From Bugulina stolonifera (Eukaryota; Bryozoa; Gymnolaemata; Cheilostomatida; Bugulidae), in NCBI GenBank assembly GCA_935421135.1, contig OW285194.1:13663376-13727375 (forward strand): 64,000 nt of DNA. The letters are read 5' to 3'. The notes under the pieces were generated by a model. That model had not been told where the DNA came from. It saw only the letters and a program-made list of their open reading frames with translations, and ran no database searches. Shown piece by piece: positions 26,898 through 41,145 of the stretch. Position numbers and translations under genes: made by a program. Numbering within the stretch: the stretch's first letter is position 1; each line of letters begins with the position of its first letter.

Positions 26898-27197
26898 CAG
26901 GGGCGGCTATAGGCACCCACGCCACCATCCTAGGCGTGTGTTCAATCAAGCATGCAATACTAGCTATGCTCTGTAAACTAGCAATACTATGCATATCTAG
27001 GCCTCAATTCATTTTCTATTTACTAGCTCAGGCAGTACAGTCATTTTATAGTCCTGTAATAGTCATGTTATATGTGTAGACTGTACCCATGCATGTTCAT
27101 GTTCCACACTTATCTTGTATTAACTCCCTCAGACACGCGAAATTCATGACTTCTTGAAAATAGGCTGGTGTTGAAATATTTCCTATATCCGCCCCTG
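26898..27197. mobile_element. hAT-like non-autonomous transposon (300 bp)
   Basis: It begins CAGGGGCGGCTATAGG and ends CCTATATCCGCCCCTG, 16-bp inverted termini with one mismatch and the CAG...CTG ends common in hAT elements. Flanks CTAACTGC (left) and CTAACTCC (right, after one extra A) fit an 8-bp target duplication with one change. Duplication copy 2 keeps the empty site near 36766-36785. Confidence 0.75.
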
Positions 27198-28208
27198 ACT
27201 AACTCCTGTGCATACTCCATGGGTCTAATATACTTTGAATAGCCTGGGATCATGAATATAAAACACTATACAACTAGATCTTCAGTAAACTAACAGAGCA
27301 TGTGCACTGGCATATACAGCCATGCCTAGGGTTAAAAGGGGTTATGACATCTGACTTCTGCGGCCTCTGGTTTGTTGTATTTGTACTTCGATAGGCAGAG
27401 TTATGTTCTCTTGCCCCATGTAACCTTGACTTAAACTGTTCAAAGCTGCTTGGAACACAAATCTGTTAACATGACGCAACTACATGCTTTATGTCATAAA
27501 GAAAAGTTTCAGCTGTTTGTATAGAAAGAGTTCAGTAGCAAACAAATTTTGGGGTAAGTTTGTTATTGACTCTAATGCTGCCCAATAAGGTCAGCCATGT
27601 TATCGGAGAACAACTGAAGCAGAGGCAGTATCTCACAGCAATCGTGATTTTGGTAAAAAATTAAACGTCTCCCCATGAGTTGTACAGTTGGTAATGAAGT
27701 TGCTAGTCATTACGCTTATTACATGATTTCATTGTTCACATCGCATATGTCACAAGGTAAACAGCAAAATGACAAACGCTATTGTTTTCATGGCACCAGT
27801 TTATTCACATACCGTGAACTATTTGTAGCTTCTTGTATTATAGATCCCACTAGCCTTTTGATTCGGCCAAAGTCATCGGGACCTGCTTTAAAAAGGGAAA
27901 TAAAGTACCATATTTTGGATAATGGTTGAAAGTTGTCTCCTTTGTATATTTTGTGTTGCCCCTCAACACATTCTATCAAAATACAGTAAAACTTGAATAA
28001 ATTAGCCTCACGCATGAGGTCCCATTGAGGTCCCATTGTCTTTAGTTAGCTTCGAGTTCACATAACTCAGACTTCTCATAACTCAGACCATTTTTGCTGG
28101 TCCCCTGAAGTCTGAGTTATCCAAGTTCCACTGTAATGCACAATGAACAGTGTACAGCACTGCGCCTTACTGAAAACTTTGCCGTTAACAAATTTTTCTA
28201 TGTTTTAG

Positions 28209-28287
28209 GACAATACAACTGGAACTGGGGCACAGGTTGGTGTTGAGATTGGAGTTTGGTGGCCAGATAAAGAGTGCTTGACCACAT
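28209..28287 (+). pseudogene. Orphan copy of aminopeptidase exon 2
   Basis: The sequence between a TTTTAG acceptor and a GTGAGC donor encodes 26 residues nearly the same as exon 42516-42600: both end [12 protein letters not shown]. It is 79 bp against 85 bp, an in-frame 6-bp difference that removes part of the GSNEN stretch. Splice signals and reading frame are intact. I found neither a neighbouring membrane-anchor exon nor the downstream peptidase exons, so it is most likely a relic of the duplication. Confidence 0.75.
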
Positions 28288-28450
28288 GTGAGCATATACC
28301 AAAATCACAGTTTATCTTGTAGCTGGCACAGGCTATATCGTACTGTAGCTGCTACTACCAGCTACATGCACTACTAGCTAGTTTTGCTATGAGATAGCTT
28401 AGCCACTTACTCTGATCTAGCTAGTTAGCAAATAACCACTAACCTTTTTA

Positions 28451-31439
28451 AGATGTGTTATATGTACACTGTAGGCTTAAATGGACGAGGTTAACACTGT
28501 AATATTAATTTAATAGGTAACTCCAAATAGAATTTCTAGTAAAACTAGCAATGCTATAGAAGATAAAATATCAGGCTATCAGAATCAAACAATTTGTTGA
28601 AATTCTCTTTCAACAATTTTTCAAAATCTATCAAAAAATATCAATTGTTCTAAGCCTTAAATAATTGATAGACTGGTTGCTAGACTTGAGCAGAGCTAGG
28701 TCCTACAGTCAATGTCCCCAGCACAGTGTTTATGATACAACCTAATGAAAGCACAAGAAGAACAACATAACACTGCGATCATAATAACTACATAGTTGCA
28801 TGTCTGATATTGCATTATCTAGATCTTTCATAGAAAGGTTTACAAAAAATTTAACAATTTTCCATATGAAAGAACTGACATAGTTTTCAATAGCAAGACG
28901 GTGCATGTGATTCTATAGCCAGAATAAATGTAGTAGTAATAACACTGTATGAGAGTTATCCACTTTTCCCATAATTAGTGTTGATTATTGCTGTAGCTCT
29001 TTCCGAGGGTTACTGTATGGAAATTGTCTGCTCTTTCCTATAGCTACTCTATTGGAATTATCTACTCTCCCCTGCAGTGGTGGGGGGTGGGGGTGGGGGG
29101 GCATACGGTAATCTAACCTACAGCAAAGTAAAATTAAAAATGTTCGTACTTGGGAGCATATTTTTTAGCCTTCAACTTGTAATTATTATAAAACAGGACG
29201 TGCTCTGAGTACATGGTATGTGTGCTCTTTCTATTTTTAAAATTTCAGTTGGAATGTTTTTAGGAATATTTTAGATAAAAGTATCACGTTGTCATTTCCA
29301 ATATCGCTCTTCACATGTATCTTATGACATTTCCTAGAGTTGATAGCAGTTTGCCATCTCAATATATCTTACTTTAATTTACTCATTTCAGGAAATAAAC
29401 TGCTCCAGTGCCAGTGATCCTTCACAACATCCAATAATCTACCAACAAAGCCTGTGGGAGGTGGGAGGGAATAGACCTTAATGCTGGACACGGTCCTATA
29501 TATACAGTGTATACTTGTACATTGTATGTAAGCTACTGCTAGCCTATGAATAACACCTGTATTTGTACATGTATTTGTACATATACATGTACTAATACAT
29601 ATATTATTCACCACATATCATCAAGTTCTATTATCATTATTTTACTGAAGTTTACTATTATCTACATAACACTATTTATCTTCAACCCTTCTATCTATTG
29701 CATAATTTTGTTCAAATATTTTTGTTCATGGATCAAATAAGCAGATGTACTGCTATTATTATTCTACTACTTGTCCTAGACTGATTATAATATGGGTACA
29801 GGGTCCGGAGAACCCTACATATTATCACGTAATATTTATCTTTTATTCGCAAAGGTATAAAGTCACTCTCTCAGACTGAGCAAATACATTTAATACTTTG
29901 TGTCTACATTGTTGGGCGATTGGTGACTACTGACTATGTCTTGCAGATATGCTAACTTAATTTGCATTGGGATAATGTAGGCCTGATATTTACCTCCCGC
30001 AGATATGATCTTTGAGGGCTTGGAACCCAGGCTACACAAAATGTCTACTTTTCCATAACAAATAACACTATTTATTTGTAATAATAACTCTTTTAGATGG
30101 CAGATGACAAACAATGTACCTATTCTGCTAACGTGTGTCCTACATGTACAATATTAATGTAACAAATATGGGACTCCGGAGGGTATCTCAGATATAATAT
30201 TTATAATAATCCTTATATTATACACTATCTATGCACTAATATACCCTATTAGTTATTTGAGTACATTTCAGTACATCTTATCTTCAGAGCAAACATGATA
30301 ATAGACTAGTGATAATAGTGTAAGATTACCACATTGTTGATGCAGTACCAATGGGGAGTATGATACCTCATATCCATATCATAAGTGAATAATACTTTCA
30401 GCTATTTAATCTGCATCAAGTTAGTATGTAGACAGGAGACTTTCCATATATTATACATGTATATCCATGCAGTATTATGTGACAGTGGTTTTAGTAGTGA
30501 CATATATGAATCTGGGTGCAGGCAGAACTGAGTAGACTCTCTCAACAGTCAACATTATGTGCTCAACTATTGTTACTGCAGCATAAGTTTTGGCACATTG
30601 GAGAAAAACCAGTGACCTAGAATATTGACCTCTCATCAATGCTAAAATAATATTTGAAGATTTTATGCAAAGCTGTTGAAACTGTCGTATTTATATGCTG
30701 GAAAGTATCATTAAATTAGTAGCTGGATGACATGAAAGCTGTTTCCGCCTAAACGAAAATACAGCAAAGTTGGGAACTCTATGAGAACATAACTCTAAAC
30801 CCAGACAAATCGTGCATCAAGCTTCTAACTGGAAAATGGGCAGAGCTTTTACAGCCATGAGCCATTTTAAAATTCTTTTCTAAAGTCAAATACATGTGTG
30901 AGCTTATTGAACCTGTTATCTCTAGTCGGAGTTATTATCCCTTTCAACCAACACCTGGCGCATCTCCACCTTGTTGGAAAGAATCTACTGCATATGTATG
31001 CATACACTGTACTTGCCAAGTGTTCTGATTTCATCAGGGCACCCCCTGGTCTTTGTGTTTGTCCTTCCTGATTTTCTACCTTATCAAACACCAAGATACA
31101 AGATGGTAAGTAATTAACATTGGAGAAAATAATATTTGAAAAGTCACCAAATAGCACTAAATGGATAATTTGATGCTTATTTAGAGATATCCTTTATTCA
31201 AATAATGCCCACTCAAACCCTGTTCAGGGGTTCTGGTACTTGTTCACGCACTTTGAGCCCACGAGATCAGATTTTTGCTCATGCTCCTTGGCAAGTATGA
31301 GTGCACAATGTATGTTTTATCCACACCACATGCCGAGTTGATCGGCCCTTGTGTGTGTGTGCAGATCTACGAAGGTGATTTGAAAGCCAGCTTCTAACTG
31401 GTGACTGTGTATTTTTAGACAAATATTCAAGTATTTACA
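28451..31439. other. Non-coding interval between the duplication copies
   Basis: AT-rich sequence with no supported gene. The only marked feature is a G-run at 29079-29101 (runs of G separated by single T), which could form a G-quadruplex. Confidence 0.55.
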
Positions 31440-33575
31440 TATTGATCACAATATAAATATTATGTTGTCTGTCCCCAATGCTTATTAACCATATTCTGTC
31501 ATCATGTGATTATCCAATCAGCATCAAGGATTCACCAAAGCACATGTACAAATAATTGCAAGTCATGAGATGATAAGGAAATAAAAACCAACGTATTGTT
31601 ATTGAAGCATTCAGACGACCCTAGACCTAGACATACCACAGTAGCTGTATATCCTGAGTATATATCCATCCTGGTGAGTGTCATATACAGTATATACTAT
31701 ATACATAATGTGGATTAACTTTAAAAGAGTTTATAACTCTGCTCAATAACTATAATTTAACATTTAATTATTTTACATGTATATACATGTACATCTACTT
31801 CACCCATGTATTTTAGAATACAGTTGAGGCATTTGGGAGTACATGTATATCTATTATATTATAACAATTGCATAATTCAATTATATAACATGCTAAAATT
31901 TTAACAATATTAATAAACAAAACAAGTATTAAAATAAATGTTTCTGTGAGAATGTTATATAAAACCAACTAGTGAAGCGAGAGATGGAAATATTGTTAAC
32001 CTAAAGTTGTGAAATTCCCTCTCAATATCAAATTATTTTTATATACCACCTTAATAAATTTACCTGATAACTACAAATGTACAATGCATATTGAATATTA
32101 GGTCTACTTCAGGCCTGTCTACACGAATCATTGTAACTAGTTTTATAATAGGACCCTGGCAAAGCAATAGCAGTCACACACATGTAGCTATACCATGATT
32201 GTAGACTCAGCCAACATAATAAATAATTATGTTTATGTGTGATATTGCAACTACTACTGATTTCCAACAAATTACAATATTTGGCACACTTGCTGCTTTG
32301 CATAAATACGGCTATCCTGGATACAGTAGTACTTATAGTACACAATTATCATGGTGTGTATAATTAACTAAATTATGAAGTGTATAGTGTATATCAAGCA
32401 GATAGGGTAGCAATACTCATTTTATTCACTAGTGGTCAATAAGGATAGTATATAATATTGTTACCTATTCCTGCAGCCATTGTTGTATTACAACCTGTAG
32501 AGACGCACACATGGAGTTCCAACAATTTATAAGATTTATGACTACAGCATATTTTAGGTTGCTTAAAATAACATACAAAAATAGACAAACATTGCACACT
32601 ATGTGATTGACTCAGTGATCCAACAATAATATAAGTGTCTTACATTGTATTTATTGCATACTTGCATCAATAAATCTGCTAACATTGTTATAGTATCTAA
32701 ATCTACTAAAAGTTTAGTACCAGAGCTAGATTACTGTACAACTGATGTCTGACATTGGGTCATGCTAAAGTGCTATACCATAACAGCTTACACATTCATA
32801 CACAAACATTTTTGCACATATTTTTTATTAAAATTTGGTTACCAAATATTGTTTTTTGTAATTTTCTAAGTAATAAAAAGTATGCCTATTGATCCGGAAA
32901 TAAATTATAGAAACAGGATACCAGCTCGTAGCACAGAACCAAAACATTGTTACAAGTCATTCATAGCAATGATGAGCTATACAAATCTGATTTATGGGTT
33001 TCTCAACACTTGGGGGCGACATTGTCCAGATTGTTGATTTTTAAAGCATTATATTGCACTCACTCTCATTAATGTGAAAATTCCACTTGAATTCTGTCAA
33101 CAGCTTAGACCATATGACCATGTGGCCCAGTTTTTACTATGTTATAAGGTGAACAACTAATATAGTGGATGATTTATCAGCTCATATAAAAATAGTGGTT
33201 ATAGGTCTACGACTTGCATGTGTGTTAGAGATTATCCTGTCGTTGCATGATTAAACTGTATTAACAACAATATCATGATATAACAATTATAGTAGTAGCA
33301 CATATTGCTGAACCCACAGTAAACATTGATCATATAATTACATTCATATGATTAGCTGAACTTCCTCTGTCATATTCATAAACATTCTAAGCCGATGCTG
33401 GGCTCCCAAGTATTATAAATATTATTGTTTAATGCCTAGTGTTTATTACACATTCAGTATGCAAACAATTGTATTTCCTTCAAGAGCTTCCAATTTGGTT
33501 TTAAATAGTAAACAAATAATATTGTAGCAATCAACCAAATTTCAACTCCCTGTGACCTGTGACAGCTAATGTTTC

Positions 33576-33796
33576 CTTGTACATGTACATTATGATATAC
33601 ATGTACATGTACATTATGATATACATGTACATGTACATTATGATATACATGTACATGTATATCATAATGTACATGTACATGTACATTATGATATACATGT
33701 ACATGTACATTATGATATACATGTACATGTACATTATGATATACATGTACATGTACATTATGATATACATGTACATGTACATGTACATGTACATGC
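33576..33796. repeat. 24-bp palindrome-rich minisatellite (ATTATGATATACATGTACAT)
   Basis: About nine units of 24 bp. The fourth unit, around 33655-33672, is inverted (ATATCATAATGTAC) relative to the rest. The tract ends in pure TACATG. Open frames on both strands are artefacts. Confidence 0.93.
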
Positions 33797-36700
33797 ATAA
33801 TTACAGCACTGTGCCGGGAGTTGTGCACCCTTGCTCAATGTTGCATAAGGGCAGCGTCTGTTGCATGGGAAATTTAATTATTTTGTGTCTCTAAGTTATC
33901 AATACGTCCCCGTAACATCGTACTTTAGAACTAAGGCTAAAGAAACATTCACAGTAGGTACACATACTATGTACTGTGTTCCTTACACACTAGTTATAGT
34001 TCTAACATGACTAGGTTATTGTTTACCACTATCTCATCAGTCTTAGCATGATACAAAAACAACTATATTTCTATTCACTGCTGGATGATTTCAATAATTT
34101 GCTGTGTTCTAAAATTTGCTACGTATACATAAAAAATATTGGTTGTGCAAGTGTTGTATCGGGTTGATAAACCAACACATGCTAGATATGGCATGGCTGT
34201 TTTACAGCTATAAATAATATATTTACTGAGAAAGTAAATACGAGTAAAGTAGATGCCTAGAAAAGTGAAAATGACTTACACTTTTGTAAGCCATTTGTAC
34301 ATGTAGATATCTCAAGTAGTGTTGAAGTTATAAATACTTTAGTACATGATGTAAAACTGTATGTTACACTAGTAAAGTTAATTGAGCCTGCTGGGTATGT
34401 TATGCAATGTTTCGTTGGTCTTCAAAGGCTTAAAACAAAAACTAGTAGACCCACACAGCTGTGCATAGGCTTACGACTAAAACACGCAGATCTAGCCATA
34501 GGTGTAGGTGGTAAGCTATAAACGTTTACATTTATTTTTAATGGTACGAAATAGTACTACAAATAGTATTATAGTTGCAGGTAGGGAATATATTACTTGC
34601 TCATTTCACTTGGTTACATGTGCGATGATACATGTATGTGACAATACATTGTAGGCCTAACCTAATAACTATTGTCTGCTATTCGCATAGAGGTGGGGCA
34701 ACTCCACTATCAATGACTTTCTTGACAATAACTACATCTACAGAGTACAACCTGTGTGTACATGTACTGCAAATGTAATAATATATAATTTATCTCAACT
34801 GTGTCCACTAATAATAACAAAATTAGTACTGTGACAAAGTATATTATTAAAATTGATAGCTTTATTGCATGATATAGTCTGTACTATTATTTACACTGGC
34901 AAGGGAGCACACACTAGTACTACAGAGGTAGTAGTGTCAAAAATAATGCAATTGTGTAAAAGCAGGTACGCTATGATTGTAGCCTGTCTGCATGCAATAT
35001 GTGTAACTATGTGTGTGAGAATTTGAAATAGCACAGTGTAGGCCTACATGCACATGTACATGCATATACAATGTAGACCCTACTGATATCAAGATCCCAG
35101 TATAGGCACATAAAATTTGTCATGTTATTGTTTGCAACCATCACCCCAGTCACTTGTACATGTCTAAGGAATGCTTGCAACTTTTTGATTTTAATTTCCA
35201 TGATTAGTATTTTCATTTTCAAGCATTCTACACACCTACACTGCATTCCTTCTCACACTATGAGAATTAAATATTTACATAGAGTGTAATAGTCACAAAT
35301 GAGATTACCTTTAATGCTGGTGTATAATTATTTATAGATAAACTACAAACATTTGGAGTAGTTGACACATATCCACAAACAAATCCCTGACAGTTAATGA
35401 GTGAAAATTTTTGTTAGAACTCTTCTACTACAAAGTTTTAGAGTCTGTCCATATTTGAAGGGTGGCATGCTGGAACAGCCTACTCAAATTTTATCTATTT
35501 AGTTCAGTTCATATGCTAAAGTACCACATCAGTGGGAATGAATAAAAATGCATGTGTAAAATACTTGGAGAAATCAAAATCGATTTTTAACAGCTACTAA
35601 AATCCCTGCTAAGCTGTTAGTTGAAGCTCCAAGTGCTCTGAGAAGCTAGGTAAGGTGGGTGGCCAAGATTATTATACATGTAAATAAGGTGAGAACCATG
35701 AAGTAGTAAGTACCCAGGCTATTGCTGGTCTGTGAAAGGCTGGTACCTCTGGATAGTAAGTAAGTGCAAACAGTAAGTGCAAACAGTAATAGTTGAAGGC
35801 TCTAACCACTCAAGTTGCATCAGCTCACCAGACATGAATATATTAAAAAAGAGTTCTCACAGGATTTTAGCATAATGATACTAAACTTAGCTAGAAACTC
35901 AGAAATCTATCTAAATGTTGCTTCTACATGTTCATACACATAATACAGTGTAGTAGTGCAATTGTATAATTATATGTATGTTGTTGCAGCAAGACATCAT
36001 CGCTGCATACATAATATTATAAAATAGTTTTATAGCTATTATAGTTATAGCAAATTTAATTTTGTGCAGCAAGTCACGTTTCAATGTACATATTTTATAC
36101 ATAAATACAACACATTGCTCTGGTTACATAGCTTAAGTTACATCAAACACCATTTAAAAGTACTGGTGGGCATGTTGGGGTTTGACTGTAGAACCCAGGC
36201 TACAAAATTAGGTTGGTTGATGTGATGGCAGATAACACCAAATGCTTCCTGCGTTTACCTGTATTTACCTGCATTTACCTCATGTGACAGGTACCTCGGC
36301 ACCATTGTATTGTGATAAAACCTCAAAATGATAATAATGTAATCTGCTTGATAACCAAATTATGCAAATTCTAACAATATTATGAACAGTTGCAATACAA
36401 TAACCATTATGAAACATCAGATTGTTTAAAAAGATTAATTCCATGAAATGATGCAACCAGCCATTACGTAGTAGCCTACATACACTAGAATTCTATGGTA
36501 CACACAAGGTAAACAATATAACAGGTTGCAGGTAGATTTTTAATACAATTTATATGTTGTAGTTTACATCATTTATATACATTTGAATACTGCTTATAAG
36601 GCCTTCAATATTGATGAATGTAGCCTACATGTGCCATGTATAACACTGCATAAATGACACAAAAAGGATATGCCCTCAAATGTGCAACTTTCCAGGTTTA

Positions 36701-39700
36701 CAAAATATGCAGCATAGTGCATACACTTGTGGTTATAAAACTTGGAGTAAGGATTTGGGGGATGGGAGGGTATAAACTGCTGTGCATACTCAGTAGGTCT
36801 GCATGTTCATTGAATAGCCTAGGATCATGGATATAAAACGCAATAACTAGATATTCGGTAAAGTTGGTACACTGGCATGCCTAGGGTTAAGTCAATTAGG
36901 TGCGGCAGTGGAGAAATTTAGATAGCCTTAGTTCCTTGTTTGTGGTTGGGGTTTGGGGTAAGGGCGGTCAACCAGCAAAATATAGAGAAGACAACTTCTT
37001 CTGCTTCAGTTTTGGCGAAGAACAAAGGCTATCTCAAATTTCTCCACTTCTGCACCTAACTCAGTTAAGTCAACTGACAGAGCACAGACAATGTTAAGCC
37101 TACTACATATTTCACTAGTGAAAAGCATAAAACAGACAGATATAGAGGAAGTAAAATAGAATTTTTGAAGTTTGAAATTTTGTACAACAATGTGCACACC
37201 AATAAGATTATCAAGCAATATAAAATAGAATTCTATAATCCAAATTAAATTACTAAAGAGGAAAGCATTTCATGTTACACAACACTTTGAAACTCTCTGT
37301 TGTAGTACAACACTGGTGATCATATTATTATAGCCTACTTTTGTAGCTGTACAGTTTACAGATATTATTATATCACAGTCTCATTTACACAATGTAATAA
37401 TACACTGCAACTACTAACTTGATATGTCTCAGTGCTAGTATAGAATATAATGCTATTAGATATATATATTACAAACTACTTAGGTATTTAGTCAATCTGG
37501 TTCGGAGGAGGAACCAAGGAACTGGTTCTGGCTATGGTGTCACACAAACTTGGCGCAGCAGGTGCCATTGAATGTCAGTTACAAGGAAACAGTGCAGGGC
37601 CTTCCAAAAACCTTTTCATTGTTTTGATTACATGAATACCTCATAGTGAAGGAGTTTACCTAGACCTCTAGCAGATGCCACTCCATAGAATGAAGGAAGC
37701 ATGACTGTAGTTTTTGTTATGATAAGCAGACAATTTCTTAGGGGTTTGGTGTACATGACCATATTATGATAGCTGCTCTACAGTAATAATCTAGAAGTTA
37801 TTGTTACACTTAACATATACAATACTGTATTTATTTTAATGTAATGCAATATATGATAGGTAAACATTCAAGATGACTGATTTTACCTGAGAATTGTAGG
37901 TGCTCTACCGCACCAATAGTATTAATTTAGTAGAATGCACAGCAGTAGAAGTAGTAGTATTGGCAGTGAGTGACTTCTACAAACAGTACATTATTTAGAA
38001 TTTGTTATCAGTTTTCAACCTTAAAGTGAGGATAACTTCTAAATGAATTCCTCATTGTAGGTGCAAAACATCTTAATTATGTAAATGAAAGGTGGCCAGG
38101 TGCATGATAACAATTAGCTTGAGCTTCCAAGTGACCCATCCAGGTCATTAGTTTGAGGTGCACTATGCCTGCCCTACCGACTGGTACAGGCTAGGCTAAG
38201 CAATATGAGATGTATGCATGTTATAAATTATTAGGCTGATAAATCTATGTGGGCCATGTGTACTTTATTTACATACAGTGTAATTGTACTGCAACTTCAC
38301 GATCTAACTGATAATTTTAATGTCAGCTACCTCAGTGATTCTATACACTTGTTTGCATAACGTAAGTATTCACACCTACTACAGTGTAAGTTAGCAGCTC
38401 GATTTATTTAGGATTATGTTAAAACATTCACCCTTACAAATAGTTTGGTAAAAGTACCTTCAAGGCACAGAAGCTACTGGTGATAATTATATAATATCAC
38501 AATTCAACGACTGTGTTGCTATAGTAAGCTAATAAATGCAAAAGTTATGCAACATTAGGTACATGTACTGTAGTTTAGAAGCAAATAAACATACAGACTA
38601 ATAATGAGCTAAACATGTAGCGTTCAGTTCAGTGATATTCATGTTATACTACACATACTTACACACACATATCTACTGTATCTACACTAATGGCAAGTAC
38701 TTGATTCAGGTAATATAGTAGGTTATATGCTGTTGATAGCTTTACTCCTAAAATCTTATTACATTATAGCTACCGCTGACTGCACATGCTTCAATAGATA
38801 GGTGTGTAATGGGAGGGTTTATAAAATATTTTTCGTCTTTTAGGACAGATAAAATGAGATAAGTCTATTATTTTTATAATTTTTGTATTATTTCTGCTTT
38901 TCCTTTTGTTTGCTTGAATCAAAAGTGTTGCTACACAAGATCCTTACAAGTAGTACACTAATTAGAGTAAGTCCTTCACACTTCTGTAGTGCTGGAATAC
39001 TGATGACAAAATAGTGTGCTTAGATAATTATTAGTAAGTAATCTACTAAATGTACATACTATGTACCTACATGTACTATGTGCTTTGGTATTCATAGTAA
39101 TATACACTTACACATAACCATTTATATGCGTATGTATGGATAGAGTAGAGCAGTTAGCTCTAGAACCACAGAAGTCAAACGACACTTTGGTATTCTAACA
39201 GTACAAGCTTTCCATGCTGTGGTGCTAAGGCTCACAACATACAGTTATAGATTCAATGTGGAGATAATTTGCATGTATGCTTGTAGTCTAGCACAGAGCA
39301 GTGCAGTTCATTAGTTGTTTTGTATAGCTTACTAGTAATAGCAGCATAATGTACATGTATTAATAATAATAATACATGTATATTCCTTATTCATAAAAGC
39401 TACACTGACTGCTTATACAATAAATACAACACATAAATTATTACATAAAGTACAGCAACTAATGTGCTGATATACATGTATATATAAGTAATTAATATCC
39501 TCATGACATGATAGGTTGAGGACAATGCGACCCCTCTACTTATACATAAAGCATACATACACATATACATCATGTATAGACCTACTAAACTATTTAGTAT
39601 AATATATTATTATGTTATGATGGACAAGACAATAAACTGCTATTGCATAATATTGCATATTTCTTATTCATGAGAAAATAGGCAATTCTGATGAGAGCAA

Positions 39701-40944
39701 ATAGTAGGAGCACCTTGACCTTAAACGGTGTTCTAAAACCTTGGGTAGCTATTCCTCTAAGGATCAATTTAGTAAAAATATACCAGCTGTTACCTACTAG
39801 AGAGTACCTGCCAACTACTAGCAGGTACTAGCAGGTAGCTGCCACTCTACATTGGAGAAAATAATATAATACGTGCAGTTCCAGTGATGGAGAGAAACGC
39901 TGAGTATGAGGTATAACAATATAAAACGAAACAAATTTCAAATATAAAATATTTAGCACAAATGTATGTAATTGTAATGTTGCTATAATCATTAGATTTA
40001 TCAGTGATAACGGTAACACCTTTATAGTGGTAGTTATAGTTATTCTTTATCTAATATCTGATGTTTTTAGAATTACAGAATTAATTTAGCTACGATACTA
40101 TTACATATTACATGATAGTACATATACAATTAAATAGTGCATTTCATAAATGATGGCTAAACTTTAGTGACAGTTCAGTTGCAGTAATTGCTACTCGGGC
40201 ATATATAGCTGCTCAAATGGCACCAACCACTAATGAGCTGTAGGATTTGGACTACACTTTGGCACTAAGGCTACTGCTATTTAATTCATACATTGTATAT
40301 TATGGAAATGCACATAATCACAGTTTATCTGATGTTTCTTACCTAACAGAGAACTCAATTAATCAAAGATGGTTATCCGTCCTGAGAAATTACAAGACTT
40401 ATAAAACAAAAAAAATTTTTCTATTGTTAGAGCTACTCCTAACAATCATACTTTACAAACAAATATGTTCATCCTTGTTCCAAGCATAGTAATAATACAG
40501 TACCGCAGTACAATGGTCAGTTACCAGTACATTAAATTGATTACGATAATAAAATATTAATTAGGTAATATGACTTGAGCATTCAAAACTTCTGGGTAAC
40601 AGTTTTAAAGCGGAGCCATCACAACTTTAATTTCACAACTTCACAACTTTGCTACGATATAAAATGCATAGGCTAGTAGTCACACAATCATGTAGTATGA
40701 AATCTACTCACAGCCACTATTACTGCATGTAAGTAGGCTGTGTAGACCACTGTTGGCTCCAGAGGTGGCTTTAGAAACAGTACAATAGTCTAGCGGAACA
40801 CAAATTCTTAGCCTTTACTCGATTGGCTAACAGGTGAAGAACATTATTTTTGTACATTACTGAAGTATGTAATTTCTGAGAGACTATAATACATGTACCC
40901 TATTACATGTACATTGTATATATAAATATTTGATCTTATTTCAG

Positions 40945-41145
40945 ATGGTAAGTAACGACATAGAACTGAGAGAATCTAGAGCTGACCTCATGGCTCCAGG
41001 TGATGGCGGTAAGAAGGGGGGTTGTAACCTCTCCTTCCCCATGGCATTTGTGTTCCTGTTCCTCGCTATCCTCCTTTCTGTTGGAGTTGGTCTCATCGTC
41101 TTCTTTGCAGCTGGAAACAAGAAAGTAGAGTGCGCAAATGTTGGG
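40945..41145 (+). CDS. Aminopeptidase exon 1: cytoplasmic tail and signal anchor
   Basis: Encodes 67 residues. The first 29 are charged ([15 protein letters not shown]) and are followed by the hydrophobic stretch from [12 protein letters not shown] to GLIVFFA, then GNKK. Positive charges before the membrane segment favour a type II orientation with the catalytic domain outside the cell, as known for aminopeptidase N. The start is set at 40945 because it is the first in-frame ATG after a TTTCAG; an alternative in-frame Met lies 15 codons later. Confidence 0.85.

Noticed and set aside
27675..27929. 84-codon open frame in duplication copy 1
   Set aside because: The homologous intron sequence at about 42165-42395 does not keep the frame, so it is not constrained as coding.
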